Source: an uncultured Paracoccaceae bacterium (GTDB lineage Bacteria; Pseudomonadota; Alphaproteobacteria; Rhodobacterales; Rhodobacteraceae). From it: a stretch of DNA of 64,000 nucleotides. Shown in pieces: positions 47,369 to 54,881 of this stretch. Every line of letters begins with the position of its first letter. Position 1 is the first letter of the stretch. Made by a program: the position numbers and the translations under genes. Below the pieces are notes generated by a model. That model had not been told where the DNA came from and did not search any database. It saw only the letters and a list, made by a program, of their open reading frames with translations. The stretch is taken from the NCBI GenBank assembly GCA_947499715.1, contig CANMPL010000003.1:186001-250000 (forward strand). Direction: 5' to 3'.

Positions 47369-47695
47369 TTAGGTTCCAAGGTGCGTGGCCTGCACGTCGG
47401 CCTTCCAGCCCATCGTCCAGCCATCATGTTCGATGACCGGGCGCTTCATCAGGGTCGGATGGGCACGCAGCAAATCCGGCGCTGCCATGGCCTTTTCATC
47501 CTCGCTCAGCCCGCGCCAGGTGGTCGAGGCCTTGTTAATGATTGCATCGCCAAAGGCGTTAACGATTGCGGTGATGTCATCAGCCGTTAACCCGTCGGCG
47601 CGGACGTCGATGACCTGCGGATCGATCCCAGCAGCACGCAGCGATTTCAGTGCCTTACGGCAGGTGTCGCATGATTTTAGCCCAAAAAACCGCAA
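47369..47695 (-). CDS. Spx/ArsC-like thioredoxin-fold protein 1
   Basis: A 108-residue ArsC-family protein of the YffB/Spx type with a CDTC redox motif at 9-12, then DVRADGLT and the conserved MKRPVIEHDG block near the end. The start is judged to be TTG 47695: an AAGGAGG ribosome site ends five bases before it, whereas the ATG at 47716 would place that site inside the coding frame. Likely a thiol-dependent reductase or regulator; arsenate reduction is not implied. Confidence 0.83.
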   Translation of the reverse strand: MRFFGLKSCDTCRKALKSLRAAGIDPQVIDVRADGLTADDITAIVNAFGDAIINKASTTWRGLSEDEKAMAAPDLLRAHPTLMKRPVIEHDGWTMGWKADVQATHLGT

Positions 47696-47817
47696 CGATG
47701 CCTCCTTTTTAAGCATTCCGGACGGCCGAACCCCACCTTACGGCGTTGTCATTTGCCTTTTGTGTAAATGCCCTAATGTTGAGGGGACCGCAAATTGGTC
47801 GGGACGAAGGAGACGAA

Positions 47818-48027
47818 ATGATGCCGACGGGCACAGTAAAGTGGTTCAACACGACAAAGGGCTTTGGTTTCATAGCCCCGGACGAAGGCGGAACAGATGT
47901 GTTTGTGCATATCTCTGCCGTGGAACAGGCGGGCATGACCGGCCTGTCGGACGACCAAAAGATCGCCTATGAGCTGATCGAAGGTCGCGACGGACGCAAA
48001 ATGGCTGGTAACCTTTCAGCCGTCTAA
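47818..48027 (+). CDS. Cold-shock domain protein
   Basis: A 69-residue CspA-type RNA chaperone. RNP1 is KGFGFI and RNP2 VFVHIS, on the five-stranded OB barrel. AAGGAG is followed by two adjacent ATGs at 47818 and 47821; either could be used. The 3' flank carries a large inverted repeat. The gap to the upstream Spx-like gene contains a plausible leader of about 100 bp, and cold regulation through that leader is possible but not visible. Confidence 0.94.
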   Translation: MMPTGTVKWFNTTKGFGFIAPDEGGTDVFVHISAVEQAGMTGLSDDQKIAYELIEGRDGRKMAGNLSAV

Positions 48028-48031
48028 TCAT

Positions 48032-48122
48032 GGTTAAGATCTGGGCTGTGCGGCGTGATGCACACTCCATATGAAAACCATGCACAAACCGTACACATTG
48101 CGTGTGCATCAAGGTCTTAACC
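48032..48122. repeat. Nested inverted repeat 3' of the cold-shock gene
   Basis: Outer arms GGTTAAGA (48032-48039) and TCTTAACC (48115-48122) enclose inner arms TGATGCACAC (48056-48065) and GTGTGCATCA (48102-48111). Both pairs are perfect. The unpaired parts are asymmetric, 16 against 3 bases. A further short hairpin CCCCGG/CCGGGG lies at 48121-48142. It may be an mRNA tail structure, a small RNA or a protein site. Confidence 0.55.
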
Positions 48123-48208
48123 CCGGTTTACCTTTTCCGGGGGCGGTGCTTATTGACCGATATGCAGGGGCCTTGCAGGCGATTGTCCCGCGAAACGCTT
48201 AACGCAAA

Positions 48209-48577
48209 TTAACCCGGCAAAAGGCCCCATTTCTCCTGCACCGCGTCGGTCCAGCCGAGGGTGAAAGTGGTGCCGTCGGTGATCACGGGCCGCGCCATGA
48301 GGGCGGGTTGATCGTTGAGTTGGGCGTCGGTTTCAGATTCGCGCATCCATGCGTTGAGGTTGCGGTAGGCTTGGGACTTTTGGTCGACGAGGTTGGAGCC
48401 GAACTCCGCGATCAGCGGCGCCCATTCATCGTCGGTCAAACGGTCAGCGCGGACATCGCGGAAGGTCACGTCAATGCCCGCGGCGTCAAAGGCCTTGAGG
48501 GCCGCTTTGCAATCGGAACAGGTAGGCAGGCCGTAGAGGATCATATCGGGGGCTTTCGGTTGGGTTTCAGAATTCAT
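48209..48577 (-). CDS. Spx/ArsC-like thioredoxin-fold protein 2
   Basis: A 122-residue protein of the same ArsC/YffB class as that at 47369, with CSDC at 20-23, DVRADRLT and MARPVITDG. A polar N-terminal extension (MNSETQPKAPDM) precedes the fold. GGGG lies upstream of ATG 48577. The two paralogues bracket the cold-shock gene and share the DVRAD motif, suggesting an old local duplication followed by rearrangement. It is divergent from the RAYT gene, 26 bp away. Confidence 0.84.
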   Translation of the reverse strand: MNSETQPKAPDMILYGLPTCSDCKAALKAFDAAGIDVTFRDVRADRLTDDEWAPLIAEFGSNLVDQKSQAYRNLNAWMRESETDAQLNDQPALMARPVITDGTTFTLGWTDAVQEKWGLLPG

Positions 48578-48603
48578 TAACCCCGATTTGGCAGGGTTTG
48601 GCC

Positions 48604-49149
48604 ATGTCAAATTATGTCAGGCCAAAGGTTCATGGGGCCACGATTTTCGTGACCGCGACATTGGCGCAGCGCGGAAGTGCCACGTTGGTCGATCATGTCA
48701 GCGAATTGCGCGACGCGGTGCGGGCGACAATGGCGGAGCGTCCGTTTGCCGTTGATGCGTGGGTCGTGTTGCCGGACCATTTCCACGCGGTGTTGTCATT
48801 GCCGGACGGGGACCGGGATTTTTCGACGCGGATGGGGGCGATCAAGGCAAGGTTCACGCGCAACATACGTAGGGCGGGCTTTAGACCGCCGCCCCCCGGT
48901 CCAATGAAGAATGGGGTTGTCGCAGGGCGGGTGCGCAATGGTTTGCCGTGGAAGGATGCCGGTCTGAAGCCCGGCCTACGTGGGAATGAGCAGACGGTCT
49001 GGCAGCGACGATTTTGGGAGCATCACATTCGGGACCAATCGGATTGGGAGAACCATGTGGCGTATTGTTGGCACAATCCGATCAAACATGGATTTGTCAC
49101 CAATGTCCGCGATTGGCCATATTCGTCATGGCATCGCGATCATCCGTAG
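48604..49149 (+). CDS. REP-associated tyrosine transposase (RAYT), with internal REP pair
   Basis: The 181-residue Y1 HUH protein has the metal-binding LPDHFHAV at about 58-65 and the catalytic-Tyr region HVAYCWHNPIKHGFV near 154-168, with WQRRFWEHHIRD before it. RAYTs are domesticated, non-mobile relatives of IS200/IS605 transposases that act on REP palindromes. Residues 89-126 (RRAGFRPPPPG to AGLKPGLRG) are encoded by an inverted REP pair with intervening DNA and have no counterpart in usual RAYTs. The TAG stop lies inside another REP. ATG 48604 preferred over TTG 48598. Confidence 0.9.
   Translation: MSNYVRPKVHGATIFVTATLAQRGSATLVDHVSELRDAVRATMAERPFAVDAWVVLPDHFHAVLSLPDGDRDFSTRMGAIKARFTRNIRRAGFRPPPPGPMKNGVVAGRVRNGLPWKDAGLKPGLRGNEQTVWQRRFWEHHIRDQSDWENHVAYCWHNPIKHGFVTNVRDWPYSSWHRDHP
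48869..48890 (+). repeat. REP element within the RAYT gene, left copy
   Basis: GTAGGGCGGGC then TTTAGACCGCC: a GTAG head and an imperfect palindrome, read in frame as RRAGFRP. It matches its inverted partner at 48958-48979 in 19 of 22 positions. Confidence 0.8.
48958..48979 (-). repeat. REP element within the RAYT gene, right inverted copy
   Basis: On the minus strand it reads GTAGGCCGGGC then TTCAGACCGGC. With the left copy it forms a convergent pair, GTAG heads outward, 67 bases apart, as in BIME-type units. Confidence 0.8.
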
Positions 49150-49169
49150 GGTGCGTGATTTCACGCACC
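49146..49169 (+). repeat. REP element at the RAYT 3' end, supplies the stop codon
   Basis: GTAGGGTGCGTG then ATTTCACGCACC, a 10-bp perfect stem GGTGCGTGA/TCACGCACC region with GTAG head. The TAG of the head (49147-49149) is the RAYT stop. Confidence 0.85.
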
Positions 49170-49203
49170 GATGTTGGAGTCGGTTTAATTGAGAGGGCGG
49201 AGC

Positions 49204-49227
49204 GGTGCGTGTGAACACGCACCCTAC
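49204..49227 (-). repeat. REP element downstream of RAYT, inverted copy
   Basis: On the minus strand it reads GTAGGGTGCGTG then TTCACACGCACC. It forms a convergent pair with 49146-49169, 34 bases apart, with identical stems and different loops. Confidence 0.85.
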
Positions 49228-49379
49228 GGGTTCTTTCGGGCATTCCACGCGACCGAACCGGGGTGACGGAACGCAGTGACGGCATTGCGCAGCAACGGGT
49301 GCGGAACGCGCCCGCCCTGGGGGCGGGTCGGTCGCGTGCGCAACGGAGTTGCGCGGGGCGTGACCGCCGGCCAACGTTG
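49228..49379. other. Hairpin-rich intergenic DNA after the RAYT locus
   Basis: No gene was found. Two further tight hairpins lie here: CCCGCCC/GGGCGGG (49311-49327) and GCGCAAC/GTTGCGC (49338-49354), neither with a GTAG head. They may be decayed repeats or a terminator zone for the convergent orphan gene. Confidence 0.5.
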
Positions 49380-50219
49380 CTAAATAGCTTCTTCTTCAAA
49401 AGTAGGAGTGTACTCAATTCTCGGAGCTAGTTCGTTCATGGCATAGTGGACAAATTGCTCCCCTAGTGCCGTCAATTCATACCCCTCCTCTTCATCGAAA
49501 GCTGATACTGGGGCTTTTCCACCTCTTGTAGGCTTTGCTCGTGGTTTCGGGAGCGCATTGCCAAAACGATCCCTTTGCCGATGCTGCCGAATAATCGAAC
49601 CTGTAGATAAATCTCTAATCAAAAGCTTAAAAAGGTCAGCCTCAGCGGAGTCTTCTCTGACGGACCCTCGTCCGATCTGTCTCCAGATAGCTCCTCTTGA
49701 AATTCCTGACCGGTTGTAGACCGCTCCGATGACTTCAAAATGCATGTCTGAAAAATTCTTGAGCCATTCCAAAAAGAGGCGAACGACATCATCACTAGTT
49801 AGTCTACTTGCTGCCGCATTCGCCAGAATGTTGCGTACAAAAATTCGTTTGCTCTCGCTCTCAGCCGCCGACCATTCTCGAAAGCACTTTCTAACCAAGC
49901 TTTGGTATTCAGAACTCTTTATTCGCTCTCTAATTTCTACATCATGAAGGTCCAAGCGTGTCATCACCTCGATCATCGTTATCTGTTTTTCTTTTAGTTC
50001 ATCTTGAAGCATCGATAGCCAATGTTCGAAGAAGTTGTTTACCTGCTCTTGTTCGTCTTCTGACCAATAGCCTGCGGCGGCTGATAGCAATCCACCAATA
50101 AAAGGTATCGCTCCGCCTGCCGCGCTTAGAGCAGCTCTACCTGCCTTGTTTCCGCGTTTACTCGCCGGAACCCTTGCGGGAAGATTTGCGGAGTTCTTGC
50201 TTTCTTTGTCGTCAGACAT
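49380..50219 (-). CDS. Orphan hypothetical protein with a Gly/Ala hydrophobic hairpin
   Basis: A 279-residue protein not recognised. A basic Ser/Lys-rich start (MSDDKESKNSANLPARVPAS) is followed by a hydrophobic Gly/Ala stretch GGAIPFIGGLLSAAAG at about 35-50, then a long helical part (EQVNNFFEHWLSMLQDELKE, IEVMTRLDLHDVEIRERI) and a C-terminal winged-helix-like region ending ELTALGEQFVHYAMNE. The gene is visibly AT-richer than its neighbours and uses rarer codons, suggesting transfer. GGAG precedes ATG 50219. It adjoins the RAYT locus. A membrane-active or defence role is only a guess. Confidence 0.75.
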   Translation of the reverse strand: MSDDKESKNSANLPARVPASKRGNKAGRAALSAAGGAIPFIGGLLSAAAGYWSEDEQEQVNNFFEHWLSMLQDELKEKQITMIEVMTRLDLHDVEIRERIKSSEYQSLVRKCFREWSAAESESKRIFVRNILANAAASRLTSDDVVRLFLEWLKNFSDMHFEVIGAVYNRSGISRGAIWRQIGRGSVREDSAEADLFKLLIRDLSTGSIIRQHRQRDRFGNALPKPRAKPTRGGKAPVSAFDEEEGYELTALGEQFVHYAMNELAPRIEYTPTFEEEAI

Positions 50220-50306
50220 CAATCGACTCCAAAATCTTGGTCTTGAGCGTAACTTCTGTTGCACTTTTCCTGATAGATGCTGCTCCAAAGGAGCATTTGG
50301 CTTTGA

Positions 50307-51221
50307 CTAAGCAGGTTCGCTCATAACCCCCTCAAACTCCCGCCACTCCCCCTTCGACATCCCGGAGGTCTCTTGCGTGACCGTCTCTCCGGCCAGCATG
50401 CGCCGCAGGCACTGCAAGCCCTTTTCGGACAGGACGGCTCCGCCCAGACGGTAGTCCTCAAACGCGGCATAGGCGGCGGGGACCCAGTCGGCGACGATTT
50501 TGCACATGGCTTCGGCGTAGACGCGGATTTCGTATTGGGCGTGGGCGTCGGCGCGCAGGCGCAGGAAGTGGAAGAGGTTGTGCAGGTCCACCTTCCAATA
50601 CCATTGGGTGTAGATATTGGCGGGCAGGTTCATGCGGGCAAGCTCGCGGGCGAGGCCTTGTTGCCCCTCGTCCGAGATCATTTCTTCGTAGTGGTCATAG
50701 GCGGTCGCTGAATCATCCTTGAGGTAGCGCAGCACGCGAGCAGCTTCTTCGCCCGACAGGGCTTCGCCCCGGCCCTGATTGTTCACGACCGATTGCGCGG
50801 CGAGGTGTTCGGGGCTGGGGATGTAGAATTCGCGGTCAAGGATGGAGTAGCGGGCGGAGTATTCGTTGACGTTGGCGGTGCGGTGGCGGATCCACTGGCG
50901 GGCGACAAAGACGGGCAGTTTGACGTGGAGCTTGACCTCGCACATCTCAAACGGGGTGGAGTGCCAGTGGCGCATCAGGTAGCGGATCAGGCCTTCATCG
51001 TTTTGGACGGATTTGGTGCCCTTGCCGTAGGACACGCGGGCGGCTTGGCAGATGGCGGCGTCATCACCCATGTAATCGATGACCCGAACGAATCCGTGGT
51101 CGAGCACCTGATGCGCCAGATAGAGGTGTTTTTCCATGCCTTCGGACACTGCACGCAGGGTCGGTTTGGACTGCTGGCGCAAAAGATCAATTTCGGCCTG
51201 TTGCGTGTCGGTGACGGGCAT
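50307..51221 (-). CDS. thyX: FAD-dependent thymidylate synthase
   Basis: ThyX makes dTMP from dUMP using methylenetetrahydrofolate, NADPH and FAD. The 304-residue protein has the [15 protein letters not shown] motif (RHRx7S), with [20 protein letters not shown] before it and [19 protein letters not shown] later. The length is standard for the alphaproteobacterial form. AGGAG precedes the ATG. It replaces or backs up ThyA; no thyA is in the window. The neighbouring orphan gene lies downstream on the same strand. Confidence 0.97.
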   Translation of the reverse strand: MPVTDTQQAEIDLLRQQSKPTLRAVSEGMEKHLYLAHQVLDHGFVRVIDYMGDDAAICQAARVSYGKGTKSVQNDEGLIRYLMRHWHSTPFEMCEVKLHVKLPVFVARQWIRHRTANVNEYSARYSILDREFYIPSPEHLAAQSVVNNQGRGEALSGEEAARVLRYLKDDSATAYDHYEEMISDEGQQGLARELARMNLPANIYTQWYWKVDLHNLFHFLRLRADAHAQYEIRVYAEAMCKIVADWVPAAYAAFEDYRLGGAVLSEKGLQCLRRMLAGETVTQETSGMSKGEWREFEGVMSEPA

Positions 51222-51254
51222 GGGCTACTCCTGTGGGGTGCTGAGTCGTGGGAC

Positions 51255-51283
51255 ACTATATCTAGACGCGAGGCGCGGCAAAA
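51255..51283 (-). promoter_or_regulatory. Possible thyX promoter
   Basis: On the minus strand TATAGT (51255-51260) lies 17 bases after TTTTGC (51278-51283), 34 bases before the thyX start. The -10 is good, the -35 poor. Confidence 0.35.
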
Positions 51284-51395
51284 CCTCCATATGCGGAAAA
51301 GAAAGTGAGGGGGTTTTGGTCTTGGCGATTGACTTGCCATATTGGGGCTAGGATGATGATGTTGATTTTTGAAAAACACGACAGGTATCCGAGCG

Positions 51396-52352
51396 ATGAC
51401 CCGCCTTTTGACAACTGCTGCGCTGATGGCGTTGCTGGCCGCATGCGACAATTCTCAGCCCTTCACGTTCAACGGGGCGACAACTGAAGATGAAGAGGTC
51501 GTCGAGGACCCGGACGCAGAGCCGGTATCCGAGGCGGGCATTCCCGAGAGCGTTGGCAACAACCTTGAAACAGCAACCTATCGTCCGGGCGGAAATTTCC
51601 TGTCGGTTCAGATGTATTCGCTTGATTCCACACCAGTAACCGCGGTTTACGAGCGCAATGCGGCCCTTGATGTGCCCGGCTACCGCGCCTTTAGCCAGCA
51701 GGAAGATCCGCTTGATCGGATGTTCATCGGCATGGCGCAGCAGACAGCAGACGGCGGAACAACCGGCGTCCTGGTGATGGACGGCGGCCAGTTCAACAAA
51801 TTCTTCGGCGGCGTGTATTACGAACAATCCGGCGCCTATTCCGCGCATGTCCCCAATCAGCCTGACAACGGGCTGGTGTCTTATGCGGGGAAATACGTGG
51901 GCATGCTCAATATTGACGCCCCTCGCCCGAACGAAGCGCTACCACTTCCCGCTTCGGCGGACCCCGCGATTAGTCCTGGCCAACCAGCGCGCGTTTCGGG
52001 TGACATCTTTATCAACGCAGATTTTGCCGACAACACTGTCAACGGTGCTGTCTTTAACCGCCAAGTCGTTGATTTGGGGAATGCGCCGCTTGATGACATT
52101 TTCCTGATTGTTGCTGATGTTGACGAAGATGGCCGCTTCACAGGCGACGTGGAAGATCCGGGGCAAACCGGGATTGGCAGCTGGGCCGGCACCTTTGGTG
52201 GGGTGCAGGCGTCTGGTATTGCCGGCGGCGTTGCAATCGAGGATTTCATCCCCACAGTTGAAAATGAGGCAGAGTTTGGTCTGTTCGTCCTGAACAAATG
52301 TGGCACGCGTGGTGACGCGGCGATTTGCGACGATGTCCAACCGAATTTCTAA
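51396..52352 (+). CDS. TbpB-like surface lipoprotein, Slam partner
   Basis: A 318-residue lipoprotein with lipobox LAAC (lipidated Cys17) and an acidic linker (TTEDEEVVEDPDAEPV). The C-terminal half, GDIFINADFADNTVNGAVFN to AIEDFIPT, with GRFTGDVEDPGQTGIGSWAG, resembles the TbpB-like lipoprotein barrel. Two cysteines near the end (NKCGTRGDAAICDD) could form a disulfide. Its last 20 bases overlap the next gene, a Slam-like outer-membrane protein, so the two are coupled and the lipoprotein is the expected cargo. ATG 51396 was preferred over an upstream TTG. Confidence 0.84.
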   Translation: MTRLLTTAALMALLAACDNSQPFTFNGATTEDEEVVEDPDAEPVSEAGIPESVGNNLETATYRPGGNFLSVQMYSLDSTPVTAVYERNAALDVPGYRAFSQQEDPLDRMFIGMAQQTADGGTTGVLVMDGGQFNKFFGGVYYEQSGAYSAHVPNQPDNGLVSYAGKYVGMLNIDAPRPNEALPLPASADPAISPGQPARVSGDIFINADFADNTVNGAVFNRQVVDLGNAPLDDIFLIVADVDEDGRFTGDVEDPGQTGIGSWAGTFGGVQASGIAGGVAIEDFIPTVENEAEFGLFVLNKCGTRGDAAICDDVQPNF

Positions 52353-53706
52353 GGCTACGGCGGTCTTATTTGCGACTATTTGGGCAGCATCTGCCCATGC
52401 ACAGCAAACAGTGGAACTGCCCTTTGATCAGGCGCGGGTGATCGCGGCACAGGCTGCACAAGGCGGCAATCCACAGTTGGCGATTGAATTGGCAGAGGCT
52501 CTGCTTAAGGCTGATCCGAACGATCGCGGGGCCTATCTGGTGCTGTCGAGCGCATTGCCGCAAATCGGGAAAGCCACCGAAGGCCGAAAAGCTGGGCAGC
52601 GTGCGTTCGCGCTGTCGACGAATGCGCTGCAACGGTACACGGCCGCGCGTCAGGTTGCCTTGGCGGCTGCAAACGAAGGGCGCTTTACCCTGTCAACGCT
52701 GTGGCTACGCCGGGCATTGATCCATGCGCCAAACAAGTCTGAGACCGACCGCACATTGCAAGATGCGCAACGGATGGCGCAGCTGAACCCGTGGTCGACG
52801 CGGTTGTCGTTCTCCATCTCTCCGTCTGGCAACGTCAATGGCGGATCTGACAGCACATTGCTGACCTTTGATGATCTGCCGCTTTTTGGGGTGAATTCAC
52901 CCGATGCACGGGCGCTATCGGGCGTCATTGGAAAGTTTGGCGTCAACACCAGCTATCGGTTGCGGCAGACGCAAGAAATGCGGATGCAGATTGCGTTTTC
53001 ATATGATGCAACGCGCGTGCGGCTCTCGTCAGAAGCGCGCGACCAGTCGCCAGACAGCGAAAACAGTGACTTTTCTTCGGATGTCGCGCAGCTTTCGTTT
53101 GGCTATGACCGGATTGTGAAGGAAGGTTTTGCCTCTGTGAATGTGGCCTTTGGGCAGGTCCGCTATTCCAGTGACCCCTATTACAATTTTGGCCGTGTGA
53201 CGCTGACCTATGCGCGCCCCATGACGGATACAAATACGCTGTTCTTGACCGGGTTTGTCGAACGGCAAGACAGCGCCGATGGCCCAAATCGCGACGTCAC
53301 ACGCGCTGGTCTGCGCACGACCTATGCGATGAAGCTGCCCAACGATGACAGGCTAAGCGGCACGCTGGCCTATACCAATTCCGATAGCGATGCGATCAAT
53401 CTGACCTCGACCGAGTGGTCGCTTTTGACGCGGTGGTCACCTGATAGGCAGCTTGGGCCTGCGCAATTCAGCCTAAGCGCGCAGATCAGCAAGCTGGATT
53501 ATCCCGACTACGCGATCTTTGTGCTGGTTCCCGGTGGGCGCGAGGATACGACCGTGACTTTGGGCATGGATATCACATTTCCAGATCAGCAATTTGCCGG
53601 ATTTAGCCCCGTTGTCAGCCTGTCGCGGTCAAATTCTGACAGCAATATCAGTAGGTTCACTCGAAATACCAACGACATTGGGCTAAATTTCGTATCCGCA
53701 TTCTGA
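52333..53706 (+). CDS. Slam-like outer-membrane protein (surface lipoprotein assembly modifier)
   Basis: The 457-residue precursor has a signal peptide (cleaved after AASAHA, residue 23), a TPR-like helical domain at about 30-150 (AAQGGNPQLAIELAEALLKADPN), and a beta-barrel C-terminal half ending in Phe (LNFVSAF), the layout of Slam proteins that move lipoproteins to the cell surface (type XI secretion). VRYSSDPYYNFGRVTLTYAR is a typical barrel strand pair. The gene starts inside the lipoprotein gene with weak ribosome site, implying coupling. DUF560 is the expected family. Confidence 0.82.
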   Translation: MSNRISKATAVLFATIWAASAHAQQTVELPFDQARVIAAQAAQGGNPQLAIELAEALLKADPNDRGAYLVLSSALPQIGKATEGRKAGQRAFALSTNALQRYTAARQVALAAANEGRFTLSTLWLRRALIHAPNKSETDRTLQDAQRMAQLNPWSTRLSFSISPSGNVNGGSDSTLLTFDDLPLFGVNSPDARALSGVIGKFGVNTSYRLRQTQEMRMQIAFSYDATRVRLSSEARDQSPDSENSDFSSDVAQLSFGYDRIVKEGFASVNVAFGQVRYSSDPYYNFGRVTLTYARPMTDTNTLFLTGFVERQDSADGPNRDVTRAGLRTTYAMKLPNDDRLSGTLAYTNSDSDAINLTSTEWSLLTRWSPDRQLGPAQFSLSAQISKLDYPDYAIFVLVPGGREDTTVTLGMDITFPDQQFAGFSPVVSLSRSNSDSNISRFTRNTNDIGLNFVSAF

Positions 53707-53763
53707 CACCTTGGCCTTGGGCGCCGCTGTGCTAGGTTCTGGCGCAACAGCAAAGGAAGCAAG

Positions 53764-54192
53764 ATGTCACTGAAGTATCTACACACGATGATCCGGGTCA
53801 AAGATCTGGAGGCGACGCAGGCCTTTTTTCGGCTGCTGGGGATGGAAGAAACCCGTCGCCACGACAACGCAGGCGGGCGGTTTTCGCTGATCTTCATGGC
53901 CGCACCGGGGGACGAGGATTGCCCGGTTGAGCTGACCCACAATTGGGACGGGGATGAGGGCCTGCCCTCTGACAGCCGCCACTTTGGGCATCTGGCCTAT
54001 GAAACCGACGATATCTACGGCCTGTGCCAGCATCTGATGGACAATGGTGTGACGATCAACCGTCCTCCGCGCGACGGGCGCATGGCGTTTGTCCGCTCGC
54101 CTGACAATGTCTCGGTCGAGCTATTGCAGGCGGGTGATGCTTTGCCCACAGCAGAGCCGTGGGCGAGCATGGAAAACACCGGCCATTGGTAA
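53764..54192 (+). CDS. gloA: Lactoylglutathione lyase (glyoxalase I)
   Basis: Converts the methylglyoxal-glutathione hemithioacetal to lactoylglutathione. The 142-residue protein has the four metal ligands in place: His7, Glu56 in VELTHNWD, His76 in FGHLAYE and Glu119 in VELLQAG. Its length and the acidic HNWDGDEG loop are standard for the nickel-type bacterial form. AAAGGAAG precedes the ATG. The last seven bases overlap the start chosen for the next gene. Confidence 0.96.
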   Translation: MSLKYLHTMIRVKDLEATQAFFRLLGMEETRRHDNAGGRFSLIFMAAPGDEDCPVELTHNWDGDEGLPSDSRHFGHLAYETDDIYGLCQHLMDNGVTINRPPRDGRMAFVRSPDNVSVELLQAGDALPTAEPWASMENTGHW

Positions 54193-54881
54193 GGTCGGCT
54201 GCCCTTCTGGCGCTTTGGCCCGGCGGGGCAGAGGCATGCCGACTGGCGCTGATCCTGGCGATGGATGTGTCCTCTTCGGTGGACGCCAAAGAGGATGCAT
54301 TGCAACGCGGCGGTCTGGCGGCAGCGCTGCGCGCGCCGGCGGTGGTGGATGCGTTTTTTGCCAGCCCTGACCCGGTTGCCTTGGCGGTTTTCGAATGGTC
54401 GGGGCGCTATAACCAGCAGGATTTGCTGGACTGGCGGCTGATCCAGACCCCCGCCGATCTAGAGGTTGCTGCTGCGCAAATTGCGGCCTCGACCCGGGGG
54501 CACAACGATTTTCCCACCGCGATGGGCCATGCCCTGGGCCATGCAGCGGTCCGATTGGACGCCGCACCCAGCTGTCTGTTTCGCACCATCGATATGGCGG
54601 GCGACGGCGAAAACAACGATGGCTTTGGCCCGGCCGAGGCCTATGCCGCATTCGCCTTTGACGGTGTCACGGTCAATGGGCTGGTGGTGAACGCCGGCGA
54701 ATTCGAGGCCGAGGTGAACCTGATTGCCTATTACGACACCCAGGTCTTGCGCGGCGCGGGCGCGTTTCTGGAAGTGGCACAGGGGTTTGAAAACTACGCC
54801 GATGCGATGGAACGCAAGCTGATCCGGGAATTGGGCGCGATGATCCTCGGGGGCACTGCGCAAGCGGGGCATGGCGGATGA
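54186..54881 (+). CDS. DUF1194 secreted vWA-like protein 1
   Basis: A 231-residue secreted protein with signal peptide cleaved after GGAEA (residue 17) and mature start CRLALILAMDVSSSVD. Asp27, Ser29 and Ser31 form a MIDAS-type DxSxS metal site of a von Willebrand A-like domain. The TTG at 54186 was chosen because it places Cys18 and Asp27 exactly as in the next gene; the GTG at 54159 gives an overlong, polar leader. Member of DUF1194, common in tandem in Rhodobacterales. ATGA overlap with the second copy. Confidence 0.82.
   Translation: MVRSAALLALWPGGAEACRLALILAMDVSSSVDAKEDALQRGGLAAALRAPAVVDAFFASPDPVALAVFEWSGRYNQQDLLDWRLIQTPADLEVAAAQIAASTRGHNDFPTAMGHALGHAAVRLDAAPSCLFRTIDMAGDGENNDGFGPAEAYAAFAFDGVTVNGLVVNAGEFEAEVNLIAYYDTQVLRGAGAFLEVAQGFENYADAMERKLIRELGAMILGGTAQAGHGG

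Noticed and set aside
47696-47716. ATG 47716 as start of the first Spx-like protein
   Set aside because: The consensus AAGGAGG would then be inside the coding region; TTG 47695 is spaced correctly from it.
48604-49227. Complete IS200/IS605-type mobile element
   Set aside because: There is no TnpB, no left or right end hairpins of IS type, and the enzyme groups with RAYTs that do not move as IS elements.
48869-49354. CRISPR array
   Set aside because: The repeats are inverted, few, unevenly spaced, and partly inside a coding frame; no cas genes are nearby.
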